Positions 8,788-19,861 are shown, counted from the first letter of the stretch. The stretch is 64,000 nt of DNA from Rhodococcus sp. G-MC3 (GCF_030063335.1 NZ_JASISW010000005.1:124001-188000), one strand, 5' to 3'. Numbers and translations: made by a program. The notes: generated from the letters alone by a model not told the origin.

Positions 8788-9528
8788 ATGTGGTACTGGC
8801 TGTTCAAATTCGTGATCGTCGGTCCGATTCTGGTGGTCTTGGGTAGGCCCACCGTCGAAGGCGCGGAAAACATTCCGGCGCGAGGGCCGGTGATCTTGGC
8901 CAGCAATCATCAGGCTGTTCTCGACTCGTTCTACCTGCCGTTGAAAGTGCAGCGTCGTATCACCTTCCTCGCCAAGAGCGAATACTTCACTGGTAGTGGC
9001 CTCAAGGGCGCGTTTCAGAAGTGGTTCTTCACCGCTGTCGGTCAGGTTCCGATCGACAGGACCGGTGCGGACGCAGCGCAGGACGCACTGAACGCAGGAG
9101 CGAGGGTCATCAGCAAGGGCAAGCTCCTCGGAATCTATCCCGAGGGCACTCGATCGCCGGACGGCCGGTTGTACAAGGGCAAGACCGGAATGGCGCGGTT
9201 GGCGTTGCAGACGGGTGTCCAGGTCGTGCCAGTCGCCATGATCGGCACCGACAAGATGAATCCGATCGGATCCAAGATGTGGCGACCTGCCAAGATCGCC
9301 ATCAAGATTGGAAAGCCGATCGATTTTTCGCGTTTCGAAGGCATGGCAGGCAACCGATTCGTCGAGCGCGCTGTCACCGACGAGGTGATGTACGACCTTA
9401 TGTTGCTGTCAGGTCAGGAGTACGTGGACGTGTACGCGGCCTCGATGAAGGACCAGGTGCGTCCCTCGTCTGCGGATGCAGAAACTGCCGCTGCCGCTGA
9501 ACGCGTTCCCGCCACCAAAGCCAGCTGA
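8788..9528 (+). CDS. plsC: 1-acylglycerol-3-phosphate acyltransferase (PlsC family)
   Basis: 246 residues from ATG 8788, preceded by AGGAAGGA; a TTG at 8743 has no binding site. The protein shows the acyltransferase motifs in order: NHQAVLD (HX4D catalytic pair), the FTAVGQVPIDR block, and YPEGTRSPDG. An N-terminal hydrophobic segment (WYWLFKFVIVGPILVVLG) anchors it to the membrane. It would acylate lysophosphatidic acid or a related lipid, for example in phosphatidylinositol-mannoside synthesis. It corresponds to Rv2182c and lies beside the mannosyltransferase gene, as in mycobacteria. Confidence 0.87.
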   Translation: MWYWLFKFVIVGPILVVLGRPTVEGAENIPARGPVILASNHQAVLDSFYLPLKVQRRITFLAKSEYFTGSGLKGAFQKWFFTAVGQVPIDRTGADAAQDALNAGARVISKGKLLGIYPEGTRSPDGRLYKGKTGMARLALQTGVQVVPVAMIGTDKMNPIGSKMWRPAKIAIKIGKPIDFSRFEGMAGNRFVERAVTDEVMYDLMLLSGQEYVDVYAASMKDQVRPSSADAETAAAAERVPATKAS

Positions 9529-9558
9529 CGCGAACCCAGCACGGACTCAGCGCGCTCT

Positions 9559-9587
9559 GAGCTGCCTCGGGGTGGGCGAGGCGGCTC
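9559..9587. terminator. Terminator hairpin between convergent plsC and GT87 genes
   Basis: Arms 9559-9569 and 9577-9587 form an 11-bp stem with one wobble pair around the loop GGGTGGG. It lies 30 bp after the plsC stop and before the convergent mannosyltransferase end. No T run follows. Confidence 0.55.
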
Positions 9588-9598
9588 CACGATCTGCA

Positions 9599-9648
9599 GT
9601 TCGGACCCGGTTGTTCGGACCCGGAAGTTCGAACTCGGTAGTTCGAGA
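9599..9648. repeat. 14-bp tandem repeat, about 3.5 copies
   Basis: Units at 9599 (GTTCGGACCCGGTT), 9613 (GTTCGGACCCGGAA), 9627 (GTTCGAACTCGGTA) and a partial one at 9641 follow each other exactly. The array ends 8 bases before the stop of the minus-strand mannosyltransferase. Confidence 0.8.
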
Positions 9649-9655
9649 GTGACGA

Positions 9656-10936
9656 TCACGACGAGGCTGGTGTCGCCATCGAGTGCGCAGTGGTCCGCCC
9701 GGTGATACAGGTGACTATGACCAGAGCGGCGATACCCCACCAGACGTAGGTCGAGGCTACGACTTGATCCCACACCGGCCATCCGAGTCCCGAGTAGCGC
9801 CCGACTGCCAGGCGCCAGTGCGGGGCGAAGTGCATCACCAGCGCTCCGACGCCCACGAATACAAGTACGGGGATGTTTCGCCGTCGATACGCGAGAGTCC
9901 CGAGCGAGACCAAGAACGGCACTGCCCACACCCAGTGGTGTGACCACGAGACAGGCGAGATCAGGAGTCCGAGAGTGGCGTTCACTCCGAGCGCCAGCGC
10001 GATGTGATCGGACGCAAACGCTTTCCTCATCGCGATCACAGCCACGGCCAACACGCAGCACGATGCTGCAATCCACAGCACGGATCGGGTCGAGTCTGCC
10101 AGTCCGAATCGAGCCAGCACGCCGGTGATGCTCTGATTCGCCGGGTAGGCGGGTGTGCCGATCCGGTCGGAGTCGAGCAGGGTGTCGGTCCAGTAGGTGA
10201 CGCTGTCGGAAAATGTGAAGACAAAGCCGAGGAGGGTGAACACGGCAAAGCTGATGCCGGTCATTACTGCCGCCCGAAAGTCTTTGCGCAGCAAAAAGAA
10301 AAGCACGAAAACGGCGGGCGTCAATTTGACGGCGGCAACGAAACCGATCAGAACCCCGCGCGGCCACGGTGTCTTGCGGGGAAGGCAGTCGGCTGCGACA
10401 AACGCCATGAGCACGATATTGATCTGGCCATAGTCGAGAGTCGAGAAGACAGGTTCGAGAATCATCGAGGCCGCGAACACTGCGCCGGCCGCCCACAGCA
10501 TCAGGGTTTTCGGAGCGTAGCCGAGCGATCGCAGCGTCAGCACGATCGTCGCGAAGAGCAGGACCAGCGAAAGCGTGGTTACGACGATGCCTGCCCAATA
10601 CAAGGAGAATACCGACAGCGGGCTGAACAGCACGGCAGCGATCGGGGGATACGTGAACGGCAGTGAGTTCCCGAGCTGAGTCGGTGGCATGCCGCCGTAG
10701 AGCGGCGAACCGGAGGCGAACACCCCACCGCCGATTCGGTAGACGTCGAGGTCGATGCGGTAATAATCCCCGAGCACACGCAGACCCGGCAATCCGACGA
10801 TGTTGTACGCGATGCCCAGCAGTGCTCCTACGGCGATCGCTGCGTATGCGATCACAGCCACCGGCGGCAGGACGCTGCGCCCAGGCGTTGGCTTGGTGGC
10901 CGACGCGTCAGCTGTGGTGTCGGGAGGGGTCAACAT
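9656..10936 (-). CDS. Polyprenol-phosphate-mannose mannosyltransferase, GT87 (Rv2181-like)
   Basis: 426-residue polytopic membrane protein with about ten hydrophobic segments. The short acidic loop near the first periplasmic segment, YRIDLDVYRIGG, carries the Asp pair typical of GT-C catalytic loops. Its position between plsC and the DEDD exonuclease matches Rv2181, the alpha-1,2-mannosyltransferase (MptC) that adds single mannose branches to lipomannan and LAM from polyprenyl-phosphate-mannose. ATG 10936 follows AGAAGGAAG. It is divergent from the exonuclease, with 77 bp between their starts. Confidence 0.83.
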   Translation of the reverse strand: MLTPPDTTADASATKPTPGRSVLPPVAVIAYAAIAVGALLGIAYNIVGLPGLRVLGDYYRIDLDVYRIGGGVFASGSPLYGGMPPTQLGNSLPFTYPPIAAVLFSPLSVFSLYWAGIVVTTLSLVLLFATIVLTLRSLGYAPKTLMLWAAGAVFAASMILEPVFSTLDYGQINIVLMAFVAADCLPRKTPWPRGVLIGFVAAVKLTPAVFVLFFLLRKDFRAAVMTGISFAVFTLLGFVFTFSDSVTYWTDTLLDSDRIGTPAYPANQSITGVLARFGLADSTRSVLWIAASCCVLAVAVIAMRKAFASDHIALALGVNATLGLLISPVSWSHHWVWAVPFLVSLGTLAYRRRNIPVLVFVGVGALVMHFAPHWRLAVGRYSGLGWPVWDQVVASTYVWWGIAALVIVTCITGRTTAHSMATPASS

Positions 10937-11000
10937 GCTTCCTTCTATTTCAGCGCTGCTGGTTCGGTGGGGAACCGGAAAGGTTCGTCCACAGTCGGGC

Positions 11001-11006
11001 TAGTCT
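11001..11006 (+). promoter_or_regulatory. -10 box (TAGTCT) for a leaderless gene
   Basis: TAGTCT matches TANNNT and is followed by 7 bases and then GTG 11014. No ribosome binding site is seen, so transcription probably begins at or next to the start codon. Confidence 0.5.
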
Positions 11007-11013
11007 GTGCTGC

Positions 11014-12958
<1,945 letters not shown>

Positions 12959-12976
12959 GATTCACCCGTTAAGGAC

Positions 12977-13006
12977 GGTCAGGGCAGTGCACAGGTCAGG
13001 GCAGTG
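12977..13006. repeat. 13-bp direct repeat spanning the pknL stop codon
   Basis: GGTCAGGGCAGTG occurs at 12977-12989 and 12994-13006, a period of 17. The second copy contains the pknL stop codon (12996-12998 on the minus strand). The whole gap between convergent aroG and pknL is only 37 bp. Confidence 0.8.
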
Positions 13007-15023
13007 ACACGACGGTGACCGACGACCCGGGGGCCACTCTGGTTCCCGGGCCGGGGTTCTGCGTGACCACCAGAGACCCGTCGGTATCGATCACCTGACG
13101 GACCTTCACTCCCAACTCGAGTTTTTCCAGTGTCGTGCGCGCAGATCCGACGGATCTACCGAGTAGCGACGGCACCGTGATCGCGGTCGAAACTTGCAAT
13201 CGCACAGTGCTTCCAGCCGTCACACTCGTGCCGATCTCGGGAGATGTTCCGATCACATTCCCGCCATCGGTGCCATTGTCGAACGACGTCGATGTATCGG
13301 ACACCGAGATTCCGACGGACGCCAATGCTGCGACGGCGTCGCCGGACGACATACCAGCGACATCGGGAACATCTACCGGGGGAGCGCCCTTCGAGCGCAG
13401 AATCTTCACGGTGTCACCGACCGAGAGAACGGTTCCCGGCGGAGGATCGAGTGCGGCGACGCCCCCGATGGGTGCGGTTGCGCTGAAGACCTCACCTCCG
13501 TCTGCTGCGTCGAAGGTGCGCTCGCGCAAGTGCTGTTGCATGTCGCCGATCGCCACGTCCGGTGCGATCTCCGGGACGCTGGGACGACCAAGAGACACCA
13601 GCAAGGACACCGTTTCGCCCTTGGCGATTCGTGAACCTGTCGCAGGATCGGAACCGATCAGAGCGTCGACCGGCGCGGTATCGGAGTACGTACCGAGGAC
13701 ATCGCCCGTCAACCCTGCGCCGTCCAGGGCGCTTTCGGCGCCGGTGAGATCGAGACCGTTGACCGCCGGGACCGTTGTGTAGCGGCCGGATCCCATCCAC
13801 CAACCGCCGACGCCGACGAAAACTGCAAGCAAGGCCACTATCGTCAGCCAGATCACGATCGCTCGGCGTGAGCGGTGACGGTCGGCGTCGAAGTCCGGGA
13901 AGTCGTACTGCCTCCGCCCGGCCCCAAGAGGCGGTGCCACGCCCATGCCGGTGTATTCGTCGCCGGTCTTGTCGTCGCCCGTCTTGTCGGCGCGATGCGT
14001 CGGCGCTGTCTGCACTCTCGTGTGTTGCACGCCTGAGCCGGGTTGCGCGGAGACCACTTCGGTCTCCGGCGCACGCGATTCCTGATGACGCTGACCGGCG
14101 AACGACGTCGGCGCACCGAGCGCTGCGGCACTGAGATGTTCGGCGGAGCGCCGCGGAGCGGGCACTCGATACGGTGGGAGTTCGAGCCCCGTGCACACGG
14201 CTCGGAGCGCGCGGGCCATTTCGTCGGCGTTCTGAAAGCGTCCTGCAGGATCGCGAACCGTGGCCCGGCCGACCAACTCGTCGAACTCCCGGGGTACCCC
14301 TGCGATGAAATCGCTCGGTGTCGGCACGTCGTTGTCGATGCGCTGGTAAGCGATCGAGAGTGAGGTGTCCCCGGTGAAGGGTGTGCGGCCGGTGAGCAAC
14401 TCGAACAGGACGACGCCGACACCATAGACATCGCTTCCTGCGTTGGCAGATCCGACGGTGACCTGTTCAGGGGACAGATATGCGGCGGTGCCGAGAATCA
14501 CACTGCTCGACGTCGCATTCGACGCCGCGACTGCTCGCACGAGGCCGAAGTCGGCAATCTTCACATCGCCCGAATCCGAAATGAGAATGTTCTCCGGTTT
14601 GACGTCGCGGTGGACCAAGCCTGCTCGGTGAGCGGTGCCGAGTGCGCCGAGTACCGGCCCGATCACGGCGGCGGCCGCGTGTGGCGGCATCGGCCCGCGC
14701 TCCCTCAGTAGCTCACGCAGCGTCCCGCCTTCGACGAGTTCCATCACCAGAAATGCGAATTCTCCATCGCGTCCGTGGTCGTAAACGGCAACGAGACCAG
14801 GGTTGTTCAGCCTGGCCACGGCCCTCGCCTCGAATTCGAAACGTGCGACGAACTGCGGGTCCTCGGCGAACTTGGGATCCATGATCTTCACTGCCACGGG
14901 ACGGTCCAGCCGTGTGTCGAGCGCGCGATAGACCGTAGACATACCCCCTCGTGCGATGGGAGCGTCGATTCGATAGCGCCGATCCAGCAGCGAACCCGCC
15001 GACACGGATCCTCCGGATATCAC
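12996..15023 (-). CDS. pknL: Serine/threonine protein kinase PknL with four PASTA domains
   Basis: 675 residues. An N-terminal Hanks-type kinase domain has the G-rich loop (IARGGMSTVY), Lys46, HRD with Asp140, DFG at 158-160 and a GTAAYLSPEQ activation segment. A transmembrane helix follows near residue 390-410, and then four PASTA repeats fill the extracellular part. M. tuberculosis PknL (399 residues) lacks PASTA repeats, while the corynebacterial form has them, so this is the long form. PASTA repeats sense peptidoglycan fragments or lipid II. GTG 15023 follows AGGAGGT; GTG 15005, also behind GGAGG, is an alternative. The gene is divergent from the Rv2175c-like regulator, as in mycobacteria. 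Confidence 0.93.
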   Translation of the reverse strand: MISGGSVSAGSLLDRRYRIDAPIARGGMSTVYRALDTRLDRPVAVKIMDPKFAEDPQFVARFEFEARAVARLNNPGLVAVYDHGRDGEFAFLVMELVEGGTLRELLRERGPMPPHAAAAVIGPVLGALGTAHRAGLVHRDVKPENILISDSGDVKIADFGLVRAVAASNATSSSVILGTAAYLSPEQVTVGSANAGSDVYGVGVVLFELLTGRTPFTGDTSLSIAYQRIDNDVPTPSDFIAGVPREFDELVGRATVRDPAGRFQNADEMARALRAVCTGLELPPYRVPAPRRSAEHLSAAALGAPTSFAGQRHQESRAPETEVVSAQPGSGVQHTRVQTAPTHRADKTGDDKTGDEYTGMGVAPPLGAGRRQYDFPDFDADRHRSRRAIVIWLTIVALLAVFVGVGGWWMGSGRYTTVPAVNGLDLTGAESALDGAGLTGDVLGTYSDTAPVDALIGSDPATGSRIAKGETVSLLVSLGRPSVPEIAPDVAIGDMQQHLRERTFDAADGGEVFSATAPIGGVAALDPPPGTVLSVGDTVKILRSKGAPPVDVPDVAGMSSGDAVAALASVGISVSDTSTSFDNGTDGGNVIGTSPEIGTSVTAGSTVRLQVSTAITVPSLLGRSVGSARTTLEKLELGVKVRQVIDTDGSLVVTQNPGPGTRVAPGSSVTVVSLP

Positions 15024-15157
15024 CTTCGTCTACCTCCTGAAACAGATCGCTGGAACTCGATGTCGCTACCGAGGCGATGGTAGCCAGCGTAGGTATCGCA
15101 TTGGTCTCGGGTCGACGGCACACGGCCAGCGCTTTTCGTATCCGAGTGCCAACCCGT

Positions 15158-15163
15158 TAACGT
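15158..15163 (+). promoter_or_regulatory. -10 box (TAACGT) for leaderless regulator gene
   Basis: TAACGT lies 7 bases before GTG 15171 with no ribosome binding site between. It is in the 147-bp divergent region shared with pknL. Confidence 0.45.
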
Positions 15164-15170
15164 TACTTCA

Positions 15171-15542
15171 GTGAGCACAATCCCTTACTCCGACGACGTC
15201 CTGGACCCCTCCGTCTCGCTGTTGCAGCTGACCGACGTGAGCAAAATTCTGGAAGTACCCAAGTCGAGGGTCGAGCAGATGCTCCGTGATCGCGACATCA
15301 TTGCAGTCAAGCGCAACCGAGTCCCTGGCGTACCAGAGGTATTCCTGAACGTCGCGGGCAAGCAGGTCGTGAAAGGACTGCCAGGTCTGCTCGCTGTCCT
15401 GCACGACGGCGGTTACGAGGATCACGAAATTCTGCGCTGGTTGTTCGAGGCGGACGACACTCTTCCCGGAACCCCGATCGACGCCATGCACGGCGATCTC
15501 ATGCGCGAAGTGATCAGACGCGCGCAGTCGATGGCTTTCTGA
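15171..15542 (+). CDS. Winged-helix DNA-binding protein, Rv2175c-like
   Basis: 123 residues from GTG 15171. LQLTDVSKILEVPKSRVEQML is split into a helix-turn-helix of the MerR/excisionase type, followed by VKRNRVPGVPEVFL as a wing. In M. tuberculosis, Rv2175c is a DNA-binding protein phosphorylated by PknL near its N-terminus. The same divergent pairing here, and Ser/Thr residues in the first 20 positions, suggest the same kinase-substrate relation. Its 3' end overlaps the end of convergent crtB by 29 bp. Confidence 0.82.
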   Translation: MSTIPYSDDVLDPSVSLLQLTDVSKILEVPKSRVEQMLRDRDIIAVKRNRVPGVPEVFLNVAGKQVVKGLPGLLAVLHDGGYEDHEILRWLFEADDTLPGTPIDAMHGDLMREVIRRAQSMAF

Positions 15543-16509
15543 TCCGTGCCACTCCGGTGGTGACGAGTCTGGGCCCTGCCACGGACAACCGTCGCCACCC
15601 AGGGACGCGTGCTCGCACGGCCAACACGCGGTAGCCGCCGTTTTCCACCTCGCGCAGAATGCCGGAGTAGAGCAGCAGTGCCGTGCGCATGCCGGGCCGA
15701 ACTCGTGGATCGAGCATATCGATGCCGGGTTCGGCAGTTCGGTACACCGCGCGCGCGTGCGCAATGAGGTGGGCCAACGCCCGATCGACTCGCGGGTCGG
15801 TCCGAGAAGTTGCCCGGCAGTACCGAAGAAGGTCTTCGTCCACTCCGAACGCTTCCAACTCGTCGGTGGGTAGGTAGATCCGATCTCGATCCAGGTCTTC
15901 ACCCATGTCCCGAATGAAGTTGGTGAGCTGAAATGCCTCGCCGAGCGCAGCAGCAGGGGCTTCTGCCGCTGGATCGGTCGTACCGAGAATTGGCAACATT
16001 TCCAACCCGATGACGGCTGCGGACCCATACATGTACTCGGACAGCTCAGGCATCGTTCGGTAGCGTGAGGTGAATTCGGGGGTCCCCGGGATATCCATCT
16101 TCATCGAGCGAAAGAACGCGTAGAAGTACTCGTGCGGGATCGAGTACCGCCCTACCGTGTCGACGAAGGCGCGCAGAACTTGGTCGTGTTCGCCCTCTCC
16201 CAGCGTTCCGCCGCCGAGCGCTGCACGGACGTGATCTTCCAGCGCACCGACCTTGGCGCTCGCCCTGCGGTCGGCAGGGGCAAGCTCGCGTTCGTCGTGT
16301 GCGTGGTCGGTCAGCGACCCGTCGACGTCGACGTCGACGATATCGTCCACCATCCTTGCGAAGCCGTACAGCGCATGCACTGCAGCACGTGTGTCCACGG
16401 GTAGAAGACGTGTGGCCAGAAAGTAGGTCTTGCCGTGTCTGGCATTCAGATCCCGGCACAATCGGTACGCGTCGTGCAGCGATGGGTCGATTCCGTCGAG
16501 TTCACTCAT
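15514..16509 (-). CDS. crtB: Phytoene synthase CrtB
   Basis: 331 residues from ATG 16509. It joins two geranylgeranyl diphosphates into phytoene, the first committed carotenoid step. The first Asp-rich motif is seen in ARMVDDIVDVDVD and the second in NFIRDMGEDLDRDRIYLP, the squalene/phytoene synthase signature. The start overlaps the mptA stop by 8 bases, so it is probably the last gene of a crtE-crtI-mptA-crtB unit. The 3' end overlaps the convergent regulator by 29 bp. Confidence 0.92.
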   Translation of the reverse strand: MSELDGIDPSLHDAYRLCRDLNARHGKTYFLATRLLPVDTRAAVHALYGFARMVDDIVDVDVDGSLTDHAHDERELAPADRRASAKVGALEDHVRAALGGGTLGEGEHDQVLRAFVDTVGRYSIPHEYFYAFFRSMKMDIPGTPEFTSRYRTMPELSEYMYGSAAVIGLEMLPILGTTDPAAEAPAAALGEAFQLTNFIRDMGEDLDRDRIYLPTDELEAFGVDEDLLRYCRATSRTDPRVDRALAHLIAHARAVYRTAEPGIDMLDPRVRPGMRTALLLYSGILREVENGGYRVLAVRARVPGWRRLSVAGPRLVTTGVARIRKPSTARV

Positions 16510-18142
16510 TCTCGGAATGTCCCCTCGGCGCCGCGAGGCTGTGCTTCTCGACCGTGGCGCCGGGTGTGGCTCTGCGGCTTCCCCTGACATGAAGTGGGTC
16601 GACGCGGGTGAGTGACAACGCTGCTACGACGGCCGCGAAGGTCGCGAGTGCCACGTGCGCGACCGTATAGAGGCCGATCGAGCCGTCCGGTCGGAAGACG
16701 AGCATCAACCAGGTCGACAGTCCGACGAGGACCATGAGGGTTCTGTTCGACATTGCAAACCCGGCGGCCAGCGCCAACGGCCACGAGTAGTACCACGGCA
16801 ACGCCGCAGGCGAGAGGACGACGATGGCGACGAGAGCAATGACGATGCCTTTGACCGCGTCTCGCTCGGTTCGGCGGTACCGCCACCACGTGGCGATGAT
16901 GACTATCGCAAGCGCAATCGCGCAGATCATGCGCGTCACCTCGAGAACCGGCCCGATCTGCACATCGAAGAACCAGGACGTACTGACCGTCACCAGGTGC
17001 GCCATGATCGTCGGTAGAGACAGCCAGTTGATGATCTTGGCCGATCCCGACAGTGCCGTCAGCCATCCGATGCCGACGCCTGCGGCCAGCGACGCGATGG
17101 CGAACACCATGGCGAACACGCCTGCCCCTGTGCCTGCGGTCTTCGCGAACGACTTGACCGGCGACAGCGGCGTTCGGTTGCCGGCAACGGCGTCCTCGCG
17201 TTCGTGAATCATCCAGATCCACACCATGAACGGTAATGCCAGCCCTGCCGTGGCCTTGATGGCTACTGCGACGGCGACGAGTGCGACGCCGCCGACGTGT
17301 TTGCGTTCGAGGACGAGCACGATGCCCGCGGTCATGAGCCCGACCATCAACAGTTCGTTGTGCACTCCGCCGATCAGGTGGATGAGAACCAGCGGATTGA
17401 GTACTGCAAGCCACAACGCGATGGCGGGTTTTCCGCCCATGTGACCTGCAAGTTTGGGAACGGCCCACATCATCAGGACGAGACCGGGCAGCATTGTCAC
17501 TCGCAGCAACATCGTTCCAGCGATGACGTTGTCGCCGGTGATACTGGTGATCGCCTGACCGAGAAGCAGGAAGAGCGGACCGTAGGGGGCAGTGGTGGTT
17601 GTCCACACGTTGCTCACATTGTCGAGCAGAATGCCGGGGTTGGCCACCGGTCCGACGGCATACGGATCGAATCCGTCTCGCAGCAGCGCTCCCTGGGCAA
17701 GATAAGAAAACGCGTCGCGGCTGAACATGGGGACCGCCAGCAACAGGGGAGCGGTCCACGCCGGAACGATCCAGCGAAGCTCCCTGAGCGTGGTGCGTCC
17801 GCCGAGAGTAGCGCGGCCGAGGCGAACCCAGGCGACGATCATCAGCAGGACACCGAGCCACACGATCATGCTCGAGAGGATCAGACCGTGCCCGAACCGC
17901 AGCCACGACAGATACATCGACTCGAGCAGGGGATCACGGCGACGGACACTGCCTGCACCGAATCCGCCGAACGTGATGAGCGCGGCCCCGATGACGCCCA
18001 TGATCGCAGCGTGACCCTCCGGGCTACGCAGGAACAGCGACAGATGCCGAAGATGCGATTCGTTCGACTCCGAAGGGGCTGGTTCGGCGGCGGGCTCGGC
18101 GCCGCTCACACCTGATGTGGCCGAACTCGAGACCGAGGACAT
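16502..18142 (-). CDS. mptA: Alpha-1,6-mannosyltransferase MptA
   Basis: 546-residue polytopic GT-C membrane enzyme with a Ser/Pro-rich N-terminal tail and about 13 hydrophobic segments. VPMFSRDAFSYLAQGALLRDG is a catalytic-loop region with the Asp of SRDAFSY. MptA extends the alpha-1,6-mannan backbone of lipomannan from polyprenyl-phosphate-mannose on the outer side of the membrane; mycobacterial Rv2174 holds the same place between pknL/Rv2175c and idsA2. ATG 18142 is preceded by GAGGAGGG. Its overlap with crtB and its closeness to crtI tie mannan and carotenoid genes together. Confidence 0.9.
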   Translation of the reverse strand: MSSVSSSATSGVSGAEPAAEPAPSESNESHLRHLSLFLRSPEGHAAIMGVIGAALITFGGFGAGSVRRRDPLLESMYLSWLRFGHGLILSSMIVWLGVLLMIVAWVRLGRATLGGRTTLRELRWIVPAWTAPLLLAVPMFSRDAFSYLAQGALLRDGFDPYAVGPVANPGILLDNVSNVWTTTTAPYGPLFLLLGQAITSITGDNVIAGTMLLRVTMLPGLVLMMWAVPKLAGHMGGKPAIALWLAVLNPLVLIHLIGGVHNELLMVGLMTAGIVLVLERKHVGGVALVAVAVAIKATAGLALPFMVWIWMIHEREDAVAGNRTPLSPVKSFAKTAGTGAGVFAMVFAIASLAAGVGIGWLTALSGSAKIINWLSLPTIMAHLVTVSTSWFFDVQIGPVLEVTRMICAIALAIVIIATWWRYRRTERDAVKGIVIALVAIVVLSPAALPWYYSWPLALAAGFAMSNRTLMVLVGLSTWLMLVFRPDGSIGLYTVAHVALATFAAVVAALSLTRVDPLHVRGSRRATPGATVEKHSLAAPRGHSENE

Positions 18143-18250
18143 CGGTGATGGCCCTCCTCTCGATGTTTCGTGGCCGAATCTTGTGCCCAGCAGTGTCCGT
18201 GCAGACGCAGCGTCGGTGCGAACGCTACTTCGCTCGTTCGACGACCGGAG

Positions 18251-19861
18251 TCAGTTTAATGTGTTCGTGGCCGGACTCCGAACCGCGTCGCTCTCGGCTT
18301 GTCGTCCGGCTATCCGTTCGGCTGCAAGTCTGCCTGACACGAGGACGGTCGGCACACCGACTCCCGGGGTTGTACCCGATCCCGCGAGGACGACGTTGCT
18401 CACGCCTGCCACGAGATTTTTCCGTCGGAAAGGTCCGGTCTGGCGGAACACGTGGGCCGAGGAGAAGGGACTGCCCTCGATCATCCCGCGGTCCGCCCAT
18501 GTCTGGGGTGTGTCGATGTGGTCGATCGTCATCGACGAAATGCCGTTGTAGCCGCGCTGTTCCAGTTGCCCCCGAAGCTCTGCGACGTACGGATCGCGAA
18601 GTCGAGCCCAATCGAGCGGAGCGCTACGGAGATTCGGACACGGTGCGAGCACGGATACCGGTTCGCACGATTCTCCGTTCCGCTCGACAAGCAATCCTGC
18701 GTCGGTGACCGAGGGCCTCGTGATCAGCAGGGACGGATCTGTCATCAGCGACCCGCGACCGCCGCGTGCGGTGATTCGCGAGAACGTCTCGGCCCATTCG
18801 GCACCGAAATCGATCGTGTGGTGCGCTCGCGCAGGCCACGTAGCGGTGATCCGCGTGGGAACGGTGCCGTGGAAGACCACTGCCGATGGCGACACCACCG
18901 CGTAGCCGTTGCCGCGGCCTCGCTTGTCCGTCCCTGCCGAGTCGAGCAAAGCATCGACTACCGGGAGATCCGGCGTCAAAACGACAGCATCGCAGGGGTA
19001 TTGGCGACCGTCGGCGGTGATCACGGCGGTTGCGCGACCATCGCGTACTCGAATGTCCGACACGTCGGCGTCGGTGACGACGGTTCCCCCGTGGCGAGTG
19101 AGGGCATCGGACATCGCGGCAGCGATTGCGGCCATACCTCCGGTCGGGAAGAAGACGCCGAGCGAGGTGTCCATGTGCGCGATCGCACCGTAGACCGCGA
19201 GTGCTTTGGACGGCGCCATCCCGGCGTACAGGGCCTGGAAGGTGAAAACGCGTCGCAATCGCTCGTCCTTCAGGAATTTGTCGACGCGCGGTCCGAGCCT
19301 GCCGAATCCGCCCAGCTTCAGCAATGCGACGGTGTCGTGAAGAGCGGCGGGCGAGGAGACGAGATCGAGAGGGGAGTCGAAGTTCGAGTCGATGTACCGG
19401 TCGAACTCGGTGTCGAAAATAGAGGCCAGCCAGCGGCGGAGTTCCCGGTAGCGGACGGCCTCGTCGGGGCCGCACGTTCGAGCTACCTCGTCCGCCATCG
19501 CGTCCGGGTCCGAGTACACGTCGATGGCGGTGCCGTCGGCGTAGCGGGTGTGGTAGCTGGGTGACAATGCGGTGAGATGCACCGGTGGTGTGGTGGTCGT
19601 GAAGTTTTCACCGACAGCGTTCAGCGCAGATTCCACGAGGCCGGGCATCGTGAGGACACTTGCGCCATTGTCGATGTCGTACAACGGCCGCCCGTCGGTG
19701 TCGGACACCGGATACACACCGACGCGTCCGCCGACGGTGCTCTCGCGTTCGAGAACGGTGACAGATCTGCCTGTTCCGGTGAGATGGAGTGCCGCAGCGA
19801 GACCTGCCAGGCCTGCACCGACGACGACTATCGAGTGGGTCGGTCCGCTTATCGAACGCAC
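18251..19861 (-). CDS. crtI: Phytoene desaturase CrtI
   Basis: 536 residues from GTG 19861, after GGAAAGAGACATAC. The N-terminal FAD site is VVVGAGLAGLAAALHL with ERESTVGGRVG next. The C-terminal FAD-contact block is PGVGVPTVLVSGRLAAERI. It converts phytoene to lycopene or an intermediate by successive desaturation. It lies 42 bp after crtE and 108 bp before mptA on the same strand. No second phytoene desaturase is in the window apart from the crtO ketolase, which has a different role. Confidence 0.9.
   Translation of the reverse strand: MRSISGPTHSIVVVGAGLAGLAAALHLTGTGRSVTVLERESTVGGRVGVYPVSDTDGRPLYDIDNGASVLTMPGLVESALNAVGENFTTTTPPVHLTALSPSYHTRYADGTAIDVYSDPDAMADEVARTCGPDEAVRYRELRRWLASIFDTEFDRYIDSNFDSPLDLVSSPAALHDTVALLKLGGFGRLGPRVDKFLKDERLRRVFTFQALYAGMAPSKALAVYGAIAHMDTSLGVFFPTGGMAAIAAAMSDALTRHGGTVVTDADVSDIRVRDGRATAVITADGRQYPCDAVVLTPDLPVVDALLDSAGTDKRGRGNGYAVVSPSAVVFHGTVPTRITATWPARAHHTIDFGAEWAETFSRITARGGRGSLMTDPSLLITRPSVTDAGLLVERNGESCEPVSVLAPCPNLRSAPLDWARLRDPYVAELRGQLEQRGYNGISSMTIDHIDTPQTWADRGMIEGSPFSSAHVFRQTGPFRRKNLVAGVSNVVLAGSGTTPGVGVPTVLVSGRLAAERIAGRQAESDAVRSPATNTLN

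Noticed and set aside
10663-11013. Long N-terminal extension of the exoribonuclease
   Set aside because: The extension runs across the divergent mannosyltransferase gene; the family starts at MRYFYDTEF, GTG 11014.
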